Of a DNA stretch of 64,000 nt, positions 55,760-64,000 are shown in pieces. Numbering within the stretch: position 1 is the stretch's first letter; each line of letters starts with the position of its first letter. This stretch comes from Bacillus smithii (GTDB taxonomy: Bacteria; Bacillota; Bacilli; Bacillales; DSM-4216). Location: positions 2,212,001 to 2,276,000 of the forward strand of contig NZ_CP012024.1 of NCBI RefSeq assembly GCF_001050115.1. The letters are read 5' to 3'. The notes beneath the pieces were generated by a model. The model made no database searches, had not been told where the DNA came from, and was given only the letters and a program-made list of their open reading frames with translations. The position numbers and the translations under genes are program-made.

Positions 55760-56392
55760 TTAATCTTCATTCGCTAAAGCGACAAACGCTTTCGCAATAT
55801 TCGTTTTTGTGATTCGACCAATCACCTCGAAACCCGTTCCTTTTTCTTTTACTACAGGCATTGCATCAATCTGTTTTTCGATTAAATTTTGGGCGACATC
55901 GATCAAAAGATCATCTTTATAGCACATCGTAATATTGGGCATTCTCGTCATGATAATGTTTACCGGTAGGCTATTGAGATCTTGTTTCCCTATACTTGCT
56001 CTCAATAAATCTTTTCGCGAAAGCACCCCTACCAACAAAGAATCGTCATCCACTACAAATAAAGTGCCGACATCCTCTAAAAACATCGTGCAAATGGCGT
56101 CATAAACCGATACGTTTTTATGCACAACGACGGGTATCGATTGATAGTCTTTTACATAAATTTTTTTTAAATTTTCCGTCAGCAGCTGCGCGCCCGTTTT
56201 TCCAGTATAAAAATATCCTACCCGAGGTCTTGCGTCAAGGAAGCCGGCCATTGTTAATATAGCTAAATCCGGACGCAATGTCGCCCGGGTTAAATTTAAT
56301 TTTTCAGCGATATGTTCTCCTGTAATAGGTCCATTATTTTTCACGATTTGCAATATTTGTTCCTGACGCTTTGTAAGTTCTATGATCCTCAC
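55760..56392 (-). CDS. ccpN: Transcriptional regulator CcpN
   Basis: Represses gluconeogenic genes (gapB, pckA) when glycolytic carbon is present; about 210 residues. An N-terminal winged helix (ELTKRQEQILQIVKNNGPITG ... TLRPDLAILTMAGFLDARP) is followed by two CBS domains (about 80-200). The start is uncertain: the GTG at 56392 behind TTGGGTG is used here, and the frame opens at an ATG at 56404. Located between glyS and yqfL as in B. subtilis. Confidence 0.93.
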   Translation of the reverse strand: MRIIELTKRQEQILQIVKNNGPITGEHIAEKLNLTRATLRPDLAILTMAGFLDARPRVGYFYTGKTGAQLLTENLKKIYVKDYQSIPVVVHKNVSVYDAICTMFLEDVGTLFVVDDDSLLVGVLSRKDLLRASIGKQDLNSLPVNIIMTRMPNITMCYKDDLLIDVAQNLIEKQIDAMPVVKEKGTGFEVIGRITKTNIAKAFVALANED

Positions 56393-56570
56393 CACCCAAC
56401 ACAATTAAAAGTGTTATACTCATGCAAAAATATTATATACTATTTGAAATAAACGAGGAAGAGCCCGCCTTCGTTCGACAGGCTCTCACATCTTGATATA
56501 GTATGGGCCGGAACAGTCAAACTTACGCAAAAACAACTTACAACGGAAACCATCTTTTCCATCTGAAAGT

Positions 56571-58643
56571 TCATTTTATCACTAACAAATTCACGTTGGC
56601 AAACTCTAGAATGTAGCGGGAAAGCTCCTTCATTTGCGCCAACCGATTGTTTCTGATCTCTTCATCGTCGGTCATGACCATAGTTTCATCAAAATAGCGT
56701 TCAATCGCAGGACGCAAACTTTCAAGCAGTTGGAAACGCTCTTCAGCAGAAATATCTTGTTTCCATTCTTTTTTCAAGTTCACATAACGTTCATATAGTT
56801 CTTTTTCACTTTCGTTCGCAAATAGATTTTCACGAATTTCTTTGTCCTCAGTTGCTTTTTTCGTAATATTAAGGACTCGGCTTAGTGCTTCCGCCACTTC
56901 CTTGAATGAAGGTTGACCGATTCGTTTCATCAGAACTTCCGCTTTTGCTTCCACCTCTGCCAAAGAATGAATGGAAACATCTAACAAAGCCTCAATAACG
57001 TCATAGCGCACTTCTTTTTCTTCTAAAATGTGCTTCATTCGTTGTTTAAAGAAGTCCAATACAGCCGTATAGATTTCTGCTGTTTCCTTTTGGCCGATTC
57101 CAGCGCTTAACACGATATCAATGCTGTCCTTTAACAAAGCTTCCAGCGAAAGATTCCATTTATGCTTCAACATGGTCTGTACAATGCCAGTCGCCTGTCT
57201 TCTAAGAGCATATGGGTCTTGAGAGCCGGTTGGGATAATGTCCACAGCAAAACAAGAGATAATCGTATCTAATTTGTCGGCCACGCCTACGATGGCGCCT
57301 ACAAGTGAATTCGCAGGTTCATCTTCCGAATTCCGTGGTTGGTAATGTTCATTAATCGCCCTTGCCACTTCAGGATTTTCTCCTTGAAGAAGCGCATATT
57401 TTTCTCCCATGATCCCTTGCAATTCCGGAAACTCGTATACCATATGCGTGACTAAATCAAACTTGCATATTTCAGCAGCACGGTCTGCTTTCTGCGCTGT
57501 TTCTTCTTCTACACGCAGTCTCTCTGCAAGATAAGACGACAATTTTCGTATCCTGGCTACTTTTTCTGCCAATGTCCCAATTTTCTCGTGATATACGATG
57601 GACGAAAGTTTTTCCAGCGCTTCAGAAATTTTCAGCTTTTGATCTTCTTTATAGAAGAAATCAGCATCAGCTAAACGCGCTTTCAACACTTTTTCGTTCC
57701 CTTTAGCCACCGTTTCAAGAGACCGATCGTTTCCGTTTCGGACCGTCACAAAATGAGGAAGAAGCTTTCCGTCGGCAGTTTTTACAGGAAAATAGCGCTG
57801 ATGCTCCTTCATGGAAGTAATTAACACTTCCTCCGGCAGATTTAAAAATTCTTCCTGAAAAGAGCCGAATAAAGCGGTAGGGTATTCCACAATGTTATTT
57901 ATTTCTTCCAATAATTCTTCGTCAATCGGGATGACCCAGCCATGCTTTTCTTCTAAATTCTTCAACTGGCTGCGGATTAACTGTTTTCTCTCATCGGGGT
58001 TCGGAATGACATATTCCGCTTTTAGCTTCGTTTCATATTCAGCAGGAGAATCCAATTGAATTTTCCCGCCAAGAAAACGGTGTCCATAACTGAATCGATT
58101 CGTTTCTACATCCGTAATCGCAAATGGAATCACTTCGCTTCCAAATAAGACAACGAGCCATTTGATAGGACGTACATACCGCAAATCGTGATCGGCCCAG
58201 CGCATATATTTCCCAAAGCTCATGCCCTCAATCAACTCTTTTAATTTGGGAAGCAATTGAACCGTTGGCTGGCCTTTCAAAAATTTCTTCACAAAAGCGT
58301 ATTCAATCCCTTTGACCTCTTTGAAATAAATGTCGTCAACAGTAGCTGAATGGCTTTTTGAAAACCCGATTGCTGCTTTTGTCCATTCACCCGCTTCATT
58401 TAAAGCCGCTTTTTTAGCTGGGCCTCGAGCTTCTTCATGAACATCTGCCTGGGATTCCGCCACATCTTTTACAAGAACAGCTAATCGGCGAGGAGTGGAA
58501 AATAGGGAAACCGTTCCATAGTCAATGTTTTCTTTTTGAAAAAATTCCTCTACTTTTTTTCCAAGCTGATTCATGGACTCGGTCACAAAACGGGCCGGCA
58601 TCTCTTCCAATCCAATCTCAAGCAAAAGGTCCCTTTTAGTCAT
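56571..58643 (-). CDS. glyS: Glycyl-tRNA synthetase beta subunit
   Basis: 690-residue tRNA-binding subunit of the alpha2beta2 glycyl-tRNA synthetase. [17 protein letters not shown] at the N-terminus, a central HD-like domain ([24 protein letters not shown], broken here) and a C-terminal anticodon-binding helical domain ending in NVLxITK-type sequence are visible. It overlaps glyQ by eight bases, so subunit stoichiometry is coupled. Controlled by the T-box leader in front of glyQ. Confidence 0.97.
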   Translation of the reverse strand: MTKRDLLLEIGLEEMPARFVTESMNQLGKKVEEFFQKENIDYGTVSLFSTPRRLAVLVKDVAESQADVHEEARGPAKKAALNEAGEWTKAAIGFSKSHSATVDDIYFKEVKGIEYAFVKKFLKGQPTVQLLPKLKELIEGMSFGKYMRWADHDLRYVRPIKWLVVLFGSEVIPFAITDVETNRFSYGHRFLGGKIQLDSPAEYETKLKAEYVIPNPDERKQLIRSQLKNLEEKHGWVIPIDEELLEEINNIVEYPTALFGSFQEEFLNLPEEVLITSMKEHQRYFPVKTADGKLLPHFVTVRNGNDRSLETVAKGNEKVLKARLADADFFYKEDQKLKISEALEKLSSIVYHEKIGTLAEKVARIRKLSSYLAERLRVEEETAQKADRAAEICKFDLVTHMVYEFPELQGIMGEKYALLQGENPEVARAINEHYQPRNSEDEPANSLVGAIVGVADKLDTIISCFAVDIIPTGSQDPYALRRQATGIVQTMLKHKWNLSLEALLKDSIDIVLSAGIGQKETAEIYTAVLDFFKQRMKHILEEKEVRYDVIEALLDVSIHSLAEVEAKAEVLMKRIGQPSFKEVAEALSRVLNITKKATEDKEIRENLFANESEKELYERYVNLKKEWKQDISAEERFQLLESLRPAIERYFDETMVMTDDEEIRNNRLAQMKELSRYILEFANVNLLVIK

Positions 58644-59526
58644 GCGCTTTCTCCCCTTTCCCTTTTAAAATAGGAAATCCCAATTTTTCTCTTTCTTCGT
58701 AGAATGTTTTGGCCACTTGCCTTGCCAAATTTCTCATCCGAGCGATATAAGCCGTTCGTTCTGTCACCGAAATGGAGCCCCGCGCATCGAGAATATTAAA
58801 TACGTGGGAGCATTTTAAAATGTAGTCATAGGCAGGATGAACCAATCCTTCCTCCATTTGGCGCTTCGCTTCTTTTTCATACGTATTAAACAAGTTAAAC
58901 AACATGTCAGGATCCGATGTTTCAAATGTATATTTGGAGTGTTCATATTCAGGCTGATAGAAAATATCCTTTACAGTAAATCCATTTGTCCACTCCAAAT
59001 CAAAAACATTTTCCTTTTCTTGTATGTAGGAAGCCAATCGTTCAATTCCATACGTAATTTCCACGGAAACAGGCTTGCATTCCAGTCCGCCTACTTGTTG
59101 AAAATAGGTAAATTGAGTGATTTCCATCCCGTCTAGCCATACTTCCCACCCGAGGCCTGCACAGCCGAGAGACGGGTTTTCCCAGTTATCTTCTACAAAG
59201 CGAATATCATGATCAAGCGGATCAATTCCAAGAGCACGCAAAGAATCCAAATAGATTTCTTGAATATTGGCTGGCGAAGGTTTCATAATCACTTGAAATT
59301 GATGGTGCTGGTACAGTCGATTGGGGTTTTCCCCATAACGGCCATCTGCCGGCCGTCGGCTTGGTTCCACATAAGCAACATTCCAAGGTTCCGGTCCAAT
59401 TGCCCGTAAAAACGTATACGGGCTCATCGTCCCTGCCCCTTTTTCTACATCATAAGCCTGCATGAGAATGCAGCCATGATCCAACCAATGCTTCTGCAAC
59501 GTAAGAATCATTTCTTGTATATTCAT
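58636..59526 (-). CDS. glyQ: Glycyl-tRNA synthetase alpha subunit
   Basis: Catalytic class II subunit of glycyl-tRNA synthetase; 296 residues. Signatures are [21 protein letters not shown] in part, [21 protein letters not shown] in part, and the final [14 protein letters not shown]. The ATG at 59526 follows GGAGGTG and matches the B. subtilis start; an ATG at 59550 is in frame but lies before the ribosome site. First gene behind the glycine T-box. Confidence 0.97.
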   Translation of the reverse strand: MNIQEMILTLQKHWLDHGCILMQAYDVEKGAGTMSPYTFLRAIGPEPWNVAYVEPSRRPADGRYGENPNRLYQHHQFQVIMKPSPANIQEIYLDSLRALGIDPLDHDIRFVEDNWENPSLGCAGLGWEVWLDGMEITQFTYFQQVGGLECKPVSVEITYGIERLASYIQEKENVFDLEWTNGFTVKDIFYQPEYEHSKYTFETSDPDMLFNLFNTYEKEAKRQMEEGLVHPAYDYILKCSHVFNILDARGSISVTERTAYIARMRNLARQVAKTFYEEREKLGFPILKGKGEKAHD

Positions 59527-59603
59527 TTCGTACACCTCCATATGATCCAATTGCTAAAAACAAGTCTTGCTAAAGACATTCTTCGTTTTTCCACGCATGG
59601 AGT

Positions 59604-59656
59604 CCAAAACAAAAACTCCCGTCCCTATGCAGTAAATCTGCATAGGGACGGGAGTT
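59604..59656 (-). terminator. T-box terminator before glyQS
   Basis: A perfect 18-bp stem (AACTCCCGTCCCTATGCA and its complement) with a 7-base loop, then TTTTTGTTTTGG on the minus strand. It is the default OFF structure of the T-box leader. Confidence 0.92.
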
Positions 59657-59850
59657 ACACCCGCGGTTCCACCCTATTTGCCTCCGCTTTCTTAGCGTCT
59701 GGCCACTTTTTAAAATATTTGCTCCGGACTGCCGTTCCCTGATGCCCTATGTCCGGCTCCCACCATCCCGGATTCGCTGAGATAGAACGTAATCAGGTAC
59801 TCCTTTCCTTCTTCGCAACATATGAAATTTACATTTCAACTAACCGTGGA
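59604..59850 (-). promoter_or_regulatory. Glycine T-box leader of glyQS
   Basis: On the minus strand the T-box sequence AGGGTGGAACCGCG (59675 to 59662) precedes the terminator arm. Upstream lies a structured stem I region with a GAACGGCAG segment at about 59738-59730, whose GGC would be a glycine codon and suits the specifier loop. Uncharged tRNA-Gly would pair with the specifier and the UGGN bulge and allow read-through into glyQS. The 5' end is approximate. Confidence 0.9.
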
Positions 59851-59917
59851 CTCTAATAATACCACAGATTGAATAGCTATTCCTCATATTCAAAAATAAT
59901 CGATCCCACCACGTTTG

Positions 59918-60694
59918 TCAATCTCCTTCTTTCGAAGATGGGCCAAGCATGCTTTGCATTTTTTCGATCTCCTCGAGAAATTTTCGAGATTTCAAAAACA
60001 AACCCGAATATTCGTCATAATACATGGAAAGGACCGTACGCAGTTCTTTTTTTGTTTGAGGTTTCACTGATATACTTCCAAGACGCCGAAGATCAATATA
60101 ATAAAAAAGGCGCAGCAATTTTACAGTGGCTTGAGAAACGGGAAGCAAATAAGGATCTAATTCAAAACAGCGATGACAAAGAAGACCGTTTTCTCTAATC
60201 GAGAAGGCAAAACGCCCTTCTTTGCTGCCGCAGTTCACACATTGATTCAACTCCGGACGAAGGCCGATCACCTGCAGCATTTTCATTTCAAAAATATTGG
60301 TCAATATAGCTGCATCATAGCCTTCATCTATGTAATCCAATGTTTGGTAAAAAAGCTCATACAAATACGGGTTGACTTTACTTTCTTCTGTTCCTTTATC
60401 CAGCAGTTCAGCCAAATACGAAGAATAAGCAGTTTTAAACAAGTCTTCCCTTATTTCTTTGAAAGAATGAATAGATTCTCCTTGCTGCAGAGTTCCTAAT
60501 CCTCTAGATGACTGAAACAAAAACTGCCCGCAAAAGAGCAGCTGGGTAATGGCGGAGAGGCGGCTATTCGGTTTTCTAGCCCCTCTCGCCATTAAAGCCA
60601 TTTTTCCAAATTCTCTTGTAAACAATGTGATGATTTTATTTGATTCGCCATACGGAGTCGATCGTATGACAATTCCTTCACACTTTTGAAACAC
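59918..60694 (-). CDS. recO: DNA repair protein RecO
   Basis: Recombination mediator that loads RecA with RecR; 258 residues. An N-terminal OB-fold ([25 protein letters not shown], read in two parts) includes [18 protein letters not shown] zinc-type cluster NQCVNCG ... LLCHRCF follows at about 175-205. The GTG at 60694 lies nine bases after AAAGGATGG; an ATG at 60706 overlaps that site. Follows yqzL and era on the same strand. Confidence 0.94.
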   Translation of the reverse strand: MFQKCEGIVIRSTPYGESNKIITLFTREFGKMALMARGARKPNSRLSAITQLLFCGQFLFQSSRGLGTLQQGESIHSFKEIREDLFKTAYSSYLAELLDKGTEESKVNPYLYELFYQTLDYIDEGYDAAILTNIFEMKMLQVIGLRPELNQCVNCGSKEGRFAFSIRENGLLCHRCFELDPYLLPVSQATVKLLRLFYYIDLRRLGSISVKPQTKKELRTVLSMYYDEYSGLFLKSRKFLEEIEKMQSMLGPSSKEGD

Positions 60695-60731
60695 GTTGAA
60701 GGCCATCCTTTCATTGCACCAACGGGCCTTT

Positions 60732-60878
60732 TCAAGACAACGGAAATTCGGCTTCTGCTAGTTCTTCCTCTTCTTCCAAGCGAGCAGATTGGCTTTCTTT
60801 TTCCAACTCTTTGTACAAGAGATACGTATCAATATTACCCGTTTTCGAAAACAGCTTCCAGGTAAAATCCAACATCAT
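60732..60878 (-). CDS. yqzL: YqzL family small protein
   Basis: 48-codon gene. The product starts [20 protein letters not shown] and ends in an acidic run and AEAEFPLS, matching the YqzL family. Tandem ATGs at 60878 and 60875 follow GGCGGGG. Its place between era and recO is conserved in Bacilli. Function unknown; possibly linked to the DNA-repair or ribosome-assembly neighbours. Confidence 0.9.
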   Translation of the reverse strand: MMLDFTWKLFSKTGNIDTYLLYKELEKESQSARLEEEEELAEAEFPLS

Positions 60879-60993
60879 AACCCCGCCTTTCTTTGATTGA
60901 AACTAGCAAAAATGTTGTGATAATATTTTCCCCCGCCTATACCCGATTTATTAGGTGCAATTTTTTCAAGTACCTTGTCAAAAACTCAAGATC

Positions 60994-61908
60994 TTAATAT
61001 TCGTCTTCTCGAAAACCATATTCGCGTAGAGCAGATATTTTATCACGCCAATCTTTTTGAACCTTTACCCATAATTCTAAAAAGACTTTGGAACCGAGAA
61101 GATTTTCAATGTCCATTCGAGCTCGTTTTCCTACTTCCTTCAGCATTCTCCCTTGTTTACCGATGATAATGCCTTTTTGGGAATCTCGTTCTACGATAAT
61201 CGTGGCCATGATATGCACAAGATCCTTCTCTTCCTCGCGTTCCATTTTGTCAATCAGAACCGCAATCGAATGAGGAACCTCTTCTCTTGTCAAATGCAGA
61301 ACTTTTTCCCGGATCAATTCCGAGACGATAAAACGTTCCGGATGGTCAGTCACTTGATCCGCCGGATAATATTGAGGACCTTCCGGCAAATATTCTTTAA
61401 TGGCCGAAAGCAAGCGATCAACATTATTTCCATTAAGCGCGGAAATCGGAAATATTTCCTGGAAAGGATAAAGTTCTTTGTACTGTTCAATCATAGGAAA
61501 AAGCTCATCAGGATGTATTTGATCAATTTTATTTAATACTAAAAAAACGGGTGTTTGGATATCTTTGAGCATTTCGATGATATATTGTTCTCCCCGGCCG
61601 AGCCCTTCCGTCACATTCACCATAAATAAAATCAAATCTACTTCCTTAAGGGCGTTTACAGCCGTTTTTACCATAAAGTCGCCAAGTTTGTGCTTTGGCT
61701 TATGGATGCCGGGAGTGTCGATAAAAATCATTTGGGCATCGTCCGTTGTATAAACTCCCTGAATTCGGTTTCTTGTTGTTTGCGGTTTATCGCTCATAAT
61801 AGCAATTTTTTGACCGATCACCCTGTTCAGAAAGGTTGATTTACCGACATTCGGTCTACCAATAATGGAAATAAATCCTGATTTATAATCTGCATTGATT
61901 GTCGCCAT
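60994..61908 (-). CDS. era: GTPase Era
   Basis: Essential GTPase for 30S ribosome assembly that binds the 3' end of 16S rRNA; 304 residues. G1 [10 protein letters not shown]2 TTRNRIQG, G3 DTPGIH, G4 NKID and G5 SALNG are intact. The C-terminal KH domain has [19 protein letters not shown]. The ATG at 61908 gives the normal N-terminus. In B. subtilis cdd lies just upstream; here dgkA and a 400-base spacer precede era. Confidence 0.97.
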   Translation of the reverse strand: MATINADYKSGFISIIGRPNVGKSTFLNRVIGQKIAIMSDKPQTTRNRIQGVYTTDDAQMIFIDTPGIHKPKHKLGDFMVKTAVNALKEVDLILFMVNVTEGLGRGEQYIIEMLKDIQTPVFLVLNKIDQIHPDELFPMIEQYKELYPFQEIFPISALNGNNVDRLLSAIKEYLPEGPQYYPADQVTDHPERFIVSELIREKVLHLTREEVPHSIAVLIDKMEREEEKDLVHIMATIIVERDSQKGIIIGKQGRMLKEVGKRARMDIENLLGSKVFLELWVKVQKDWRDKISALREYGFREDEY

Positions 61909-62312
61909 AGTTTTCGAAAATCCTCCACTGTTGTAAGATTCTTAGTATGATGATTTTGAGCAAATCCTTTGTGAAACCAAAGACTTTCGTTTGTAAGCGC
62001 TTTAAAAAGCCAAATCCCCAACCGGATTGAATCACTATCTATATTTTACACCATTTTTTCTCCATATGGAGAGAGAGAAGTGAAAATTTCAGAAAAATTC
62101 GTCATTATTGCCTCGTTGATTCAAAAAACCATTTAATTCCACAAGGCTGTTTTTCATTGGCTTACGCTCTCATTTTAACCGACAAATGGCATGATTTCAA
62201 ATTGGGTAAGTTAAAACTTGGTGTTTTCTCCCCAAATTCCGTTTCGCTTCCTCTGAACTCCCCACAAATCGCATGATTTGAAAAAGAGCCGCCTTTTGAT
62301 CGACTCTTCCAT
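61909..62312. other. Spacer between dgkA and era, cdd missing
   Basis: About 400 bases without a supported gene. I looked for cytidine deaminase motifs (HAE and PCxxC) on both strands and found none. The stretch contains an imperfect direct repeat at 62182-62201 and 62264-62283. Confidence 0.55.
62182..62283. repeat. Two copies of a 20-base direct repeat, 82 bp apart
   Basis: ACAAATGGCATGATTTCAAA (62182-62201) and ACAAATCGCATGATTTGAAA (62264-62283) agree at 18 of 20 positions. Each copy is itself partly palindromic around CATG. Confidence 0.55.
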
Positions 62313-62711
62313 TCATACAAAAAGTCGAAACCATTTCGGTAAAAAGATGATCATGCCGATCACAACAGCAAAAATAGCGTAGACGAGCACCGCCCCCGCC
62401 GCTAAATCTTTTGCCTCTTTTGCCAGCGGATGGTAGTCTTGTGTCGCTAAATCCACTATTTTTTCTATGGCGGTATTCACCATTTCCAGCGCGAACATTC
62501 CTGCGAATAAAAGTAAGAGGATCATCCACTCCCATTTTGAGAGTTGAAAAGCGAGACCGGCCGCCATAGTTAAGAATGCCGCCATAACGTGAATTTTAAA
62601 GTTCGCTTCTTTCCATGCCGTACCTATTCCGCCAAAAGCGAACGAAAAGGACCGTTTTAATCGATGGACGCTGAAAACGTTCCGATCTTTATCTTTTGAG
62701 TCCATATTCAT
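62313..62711 (-). CDS. dgkA: Diacylglycerol/undecaprenol kinase
   Basis: Integral membrane lipid kinase of 132 residues. Three helices are visible, with the DgkA signature [13 protein letters not shown] and the upstream WKEANFKIH. In Gram-positive bacteria this protein phosphorylates undecaprenol. It overlaps the end of ybeY by 23 bases. ATGs at 62711 and 62705 are both possible starts. Confidence 0.94.
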   Translation of the reverse strand: MNMDSKDKDRNVFSVHRLKRSFSFAFGGIGTAWKEANFKIHVMAAFLTMAAGLAFQLSKWEWMILLLLFAGMFALEMVNTAIEKIVDLATQDYHPLAKEAKDLAAGAVLVYAIFAVVIGMIIFLPKWFRLFV

Positions 62712-63159
62712 TTAAAATTTCCCTTTGCCGTGAAAACATGATTTTTTCGTCTTCCTCTGTCATGTGGTCATATCCGAGAAGATGAAGAAATCCATGCACC
62801 GCTAAAAATCCGAGTTCACGCTGAAAAGAATGGCCATAATCATGAGCCTGTTCACGTGCTTTAGGAACAGAGATAATAATATCCCCTAAAACTCTAGGCA
62901 TATCTTCACCAATGATTTCCACTTCCTCCTCGTCAGTCTCTTCAAGAGCAAAGGAAATCACATCTGTCGGTTGATCTTTATGGCGATAATCCCTGTTAAT
63001 TTCTTGGATGCGCTGATTATCGACAAAGGTTACAGACACTTCGCTTTCCTCCTGAATCCCTTCTTTTTCAGACGCAAATTGCAGCAGTTGCTCCACTAAT
63101 TCCAAATCTTCTTGCTTTAATTCATTCGTTTCATCGATTAAATCAATCATTAAACTCAT
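62689..63159 (-). CDS. ybeY: Endoribonuclease YbeY (rRNA maturation)
   Basis: Zinc-dependent single-strand RNase for 16S rRNA 3' processing and ribosome quality control; 156 residues. The metal site [11 protein letters not shown] is intact, and [16 protein letters not shown]-type sequence precedes it. The start overlaps the pgpH stop by four bases (ATGA) and the end overlaps dgkA. Confidence 0.96.
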   Translation of the reverse strand: MSLMIDLIDETNELKQEDLELVEQLLQFASEKEGIQEESEVSVTFVDNQRIQEINRDYRHKDQPTDVISFALEETDEEEVEIIGEDMPRVLGDIIISVPKAREQAHDYGHSFQRELGFLAVHGFLHLLGYDHMTEEDEKIMFSRQREILNEYGLKR

Positions 63160-64000
63160 GTTGCTTCCTCCGTCTGTTTTTTCATTTCCGGATATTCGAT
63201 CCGCGAGTGAAAAATACCATTTAATGCATCACAAATCGTTTGTTTGACAATTTCCAGTTCTTTTAAAGTAATATCACATTCACTAAACTGCCCGTCCCGC
63301 AAACGGTCTTGAATAATATTATGGACGAGGCTTTTTATTTGTTCAACAGTTGGCTGTTTCATCGATCGGACAGCCGCTTCCACACTATCGGCAATGCTGA
63401 CGATGGCAATTTCTTTTGTCTGCGGCTTAGGACCCGGATATCGAAAATCTTCTTCATTCACTTCGTGGTTTTTTTCAATCGCTTTATAATAAAAATATTT
63501 TACCAAAGTGGTCCCATGATGCTGCTCGGCAAAATCCACAATTTCCTTCGGCAGCTTTTCTTTTCGCAGCATAGCCGCTCCGTCCACCACATGATCGATG
63601 ATCATTTGTTTACTGACCTCAGGAGACAGATGTTGATGGGGATTTTCATGATCCATTTGGTTTTCAATAAAAAATTTTGGTCTTTTTGTTTTGCCGATAT
63701 CATGGTAATAACATCCCACCCTTGCAAGCAAGCCATTCGCCCCGATCGCTTCACATGCCGCTTCTGAAAGGTTGGCCACCATGATGCTATGGTGGTAAGT
63801 ACCCGGCGTTTCCATTAAAATCTTTTTCAATAAAGGATGGTTCGGATTCGATAGTTCAATCAGCTTCATCGTCGACAAAACGCCAAATCCACTTTCAATC
63901 ATCGGCAATAAGCCTAGCGTCAGCACGGCAGACGCTATCCCGGATATAAAAGCAAACAAGGCAAAAAACAAATATTCCTTTCCAGAATACGATCCATTGC
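63156..64000 (-). CDS. pgpH: Cyclic-di-AMP phosphodiesterase PgpH, 3' part
   Basis: C-terminal 281 residues of the 7TM-HD protein that degrades c-di-AMP; the frame is open to the window edge, so the N-terminal extracellular and most membrane domains are outside. The last membrane helix ([20 protein letters not shown]) is followed by the HD domain: [24 protein letters not shown] and later MIIDHVVDG and EQHHGTT metal ligands. Coupled to ybeY by a four-base overlap. Confidence 0.95.
   Translation of the reverse strand, partial: NGSYSGKEYLFFALFAFISGIASAVLTLGLLPMIESGFGVLSTMKLIELSNPNHPLLKKILMETPGTYHHSIMVANLSEAACEAIGANGLLARVGCYYHDIGKTKRPKFFIENQMDHENPHQHLSPEVSKQMIIDHVVDGAAMLRKEKLPKEIVDFAEQHHGTTLVKYFYYKAIEKNHEVNEEDFRYPGPKPQTKEIAIVSIADSVEAAVRSMKQPTVEQIKSLVHNIIQDRLRDGQFSECDITLKELEIVKQTICDALNGIFHSRIEYPEMKKQTEEAT

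Noticed and set aside
59476-59742. Plus-strand frame across the T-box
   Set aside because: It is antisense to the T-box leader and the start of glyQ.
62313-62535. Minus-strand frame overlapping dgkA
   Set aside because: Shadow of dgkA in another frame; ends in the repeat-bearing spacer without family similarity.

Overview
The window is a chromosomal stretch of a Bacillaceae bacterium. Gene content and order follow the B. subtilis yqh-yqg-yqf region: comG competence operon, yqgX to yqgC, sodA, ispG, zur, nfo, cshB, ispH, rpoD-dnaG, glyQS, recO, era, ybeY and pgpH. The base composition is AT-rich, and starts are a mix of ATG, GTG and TTG behind strong GGAGG-type ribosome sites. The protein sequences look close to thermotolerant Bacillus relatives. 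The exact species is not decidable by eye. Comparisons with B. subtilis are from memory.

Layout. 1-3.6 kb: a vitamin B12-dependent ribonucleotide reductase cut by the window edge, with two NrdR boxes at its promoter, then octanoyltransferase lipM and rhodanese yqhL. 3.8-7.95 kb: glycine cleavage operon gcvT-gcvPA-gcvPB behind a tandem glycine riboswitch and terminator. 8.1-10.9 kb: SNF2 helicase yqhH, yqhG, the 58-codon yqzE and aroK. 11.4-15.4 kb: the complete comGA-GG pseudopilus operon. 15.5-23.1 kb: a 5'-nucleotidase-type phosphatase, a frameshifted small membrane gene, yqgY, yqgX, yqgW, peptidoglycan peptidase yqgT and LTA-synthase-like yqgS. 23.2-29 kb: glcK with yqgQ, an unknown anchored protein, a short rhomboid protease, yqgO, a DUF92 membrane protein, yqgN and rpmG.

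29-38.3 kb is the most irregular part. It holds an unknown gene, a GT4 glycosyltransferase, a DUF4912 gene, two small membrane-anchored genes, an ORF-less group IIC intron directly behind the pbpA terminator, pbpA itself, an MFS gene broken by a frameshift, and sodA with an 18-bp palindrome upstream. The pst phosphate-transport operon found here in B. subtilis is absent. 38.5-50 kb: a CAU-anticodon tRNA, isoprenoid genes ispG and ispH, zinc regulator zur, endonuclease IV, helicase cshB, yqfO-trmK and cytochrome cccA. 50.3-64 kb: sigma factor/primase pair rpoD-dnaG, yqxD, yqfL-ccpN, glyQS behind a glycine T-box, recO-yqzL-era, dgkA, ybeY and the 3' part of pgpH.

The genes work as recognisable units: glycine catabolism with its RNA sensor and lipoylation gene; competence DNA uptake; cell-wall and teichoic acid synthesis; the MEP isoprenoid pathway; and replication, transcription and translation housekeeping. 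I saw no phage, CRISPR or defence locus. The best candidates for a second look are the degenerate group IIC intron, the two broken membrane-protein genes, the GT4/DUF4912 cluster, and several small regulatory palindromes.
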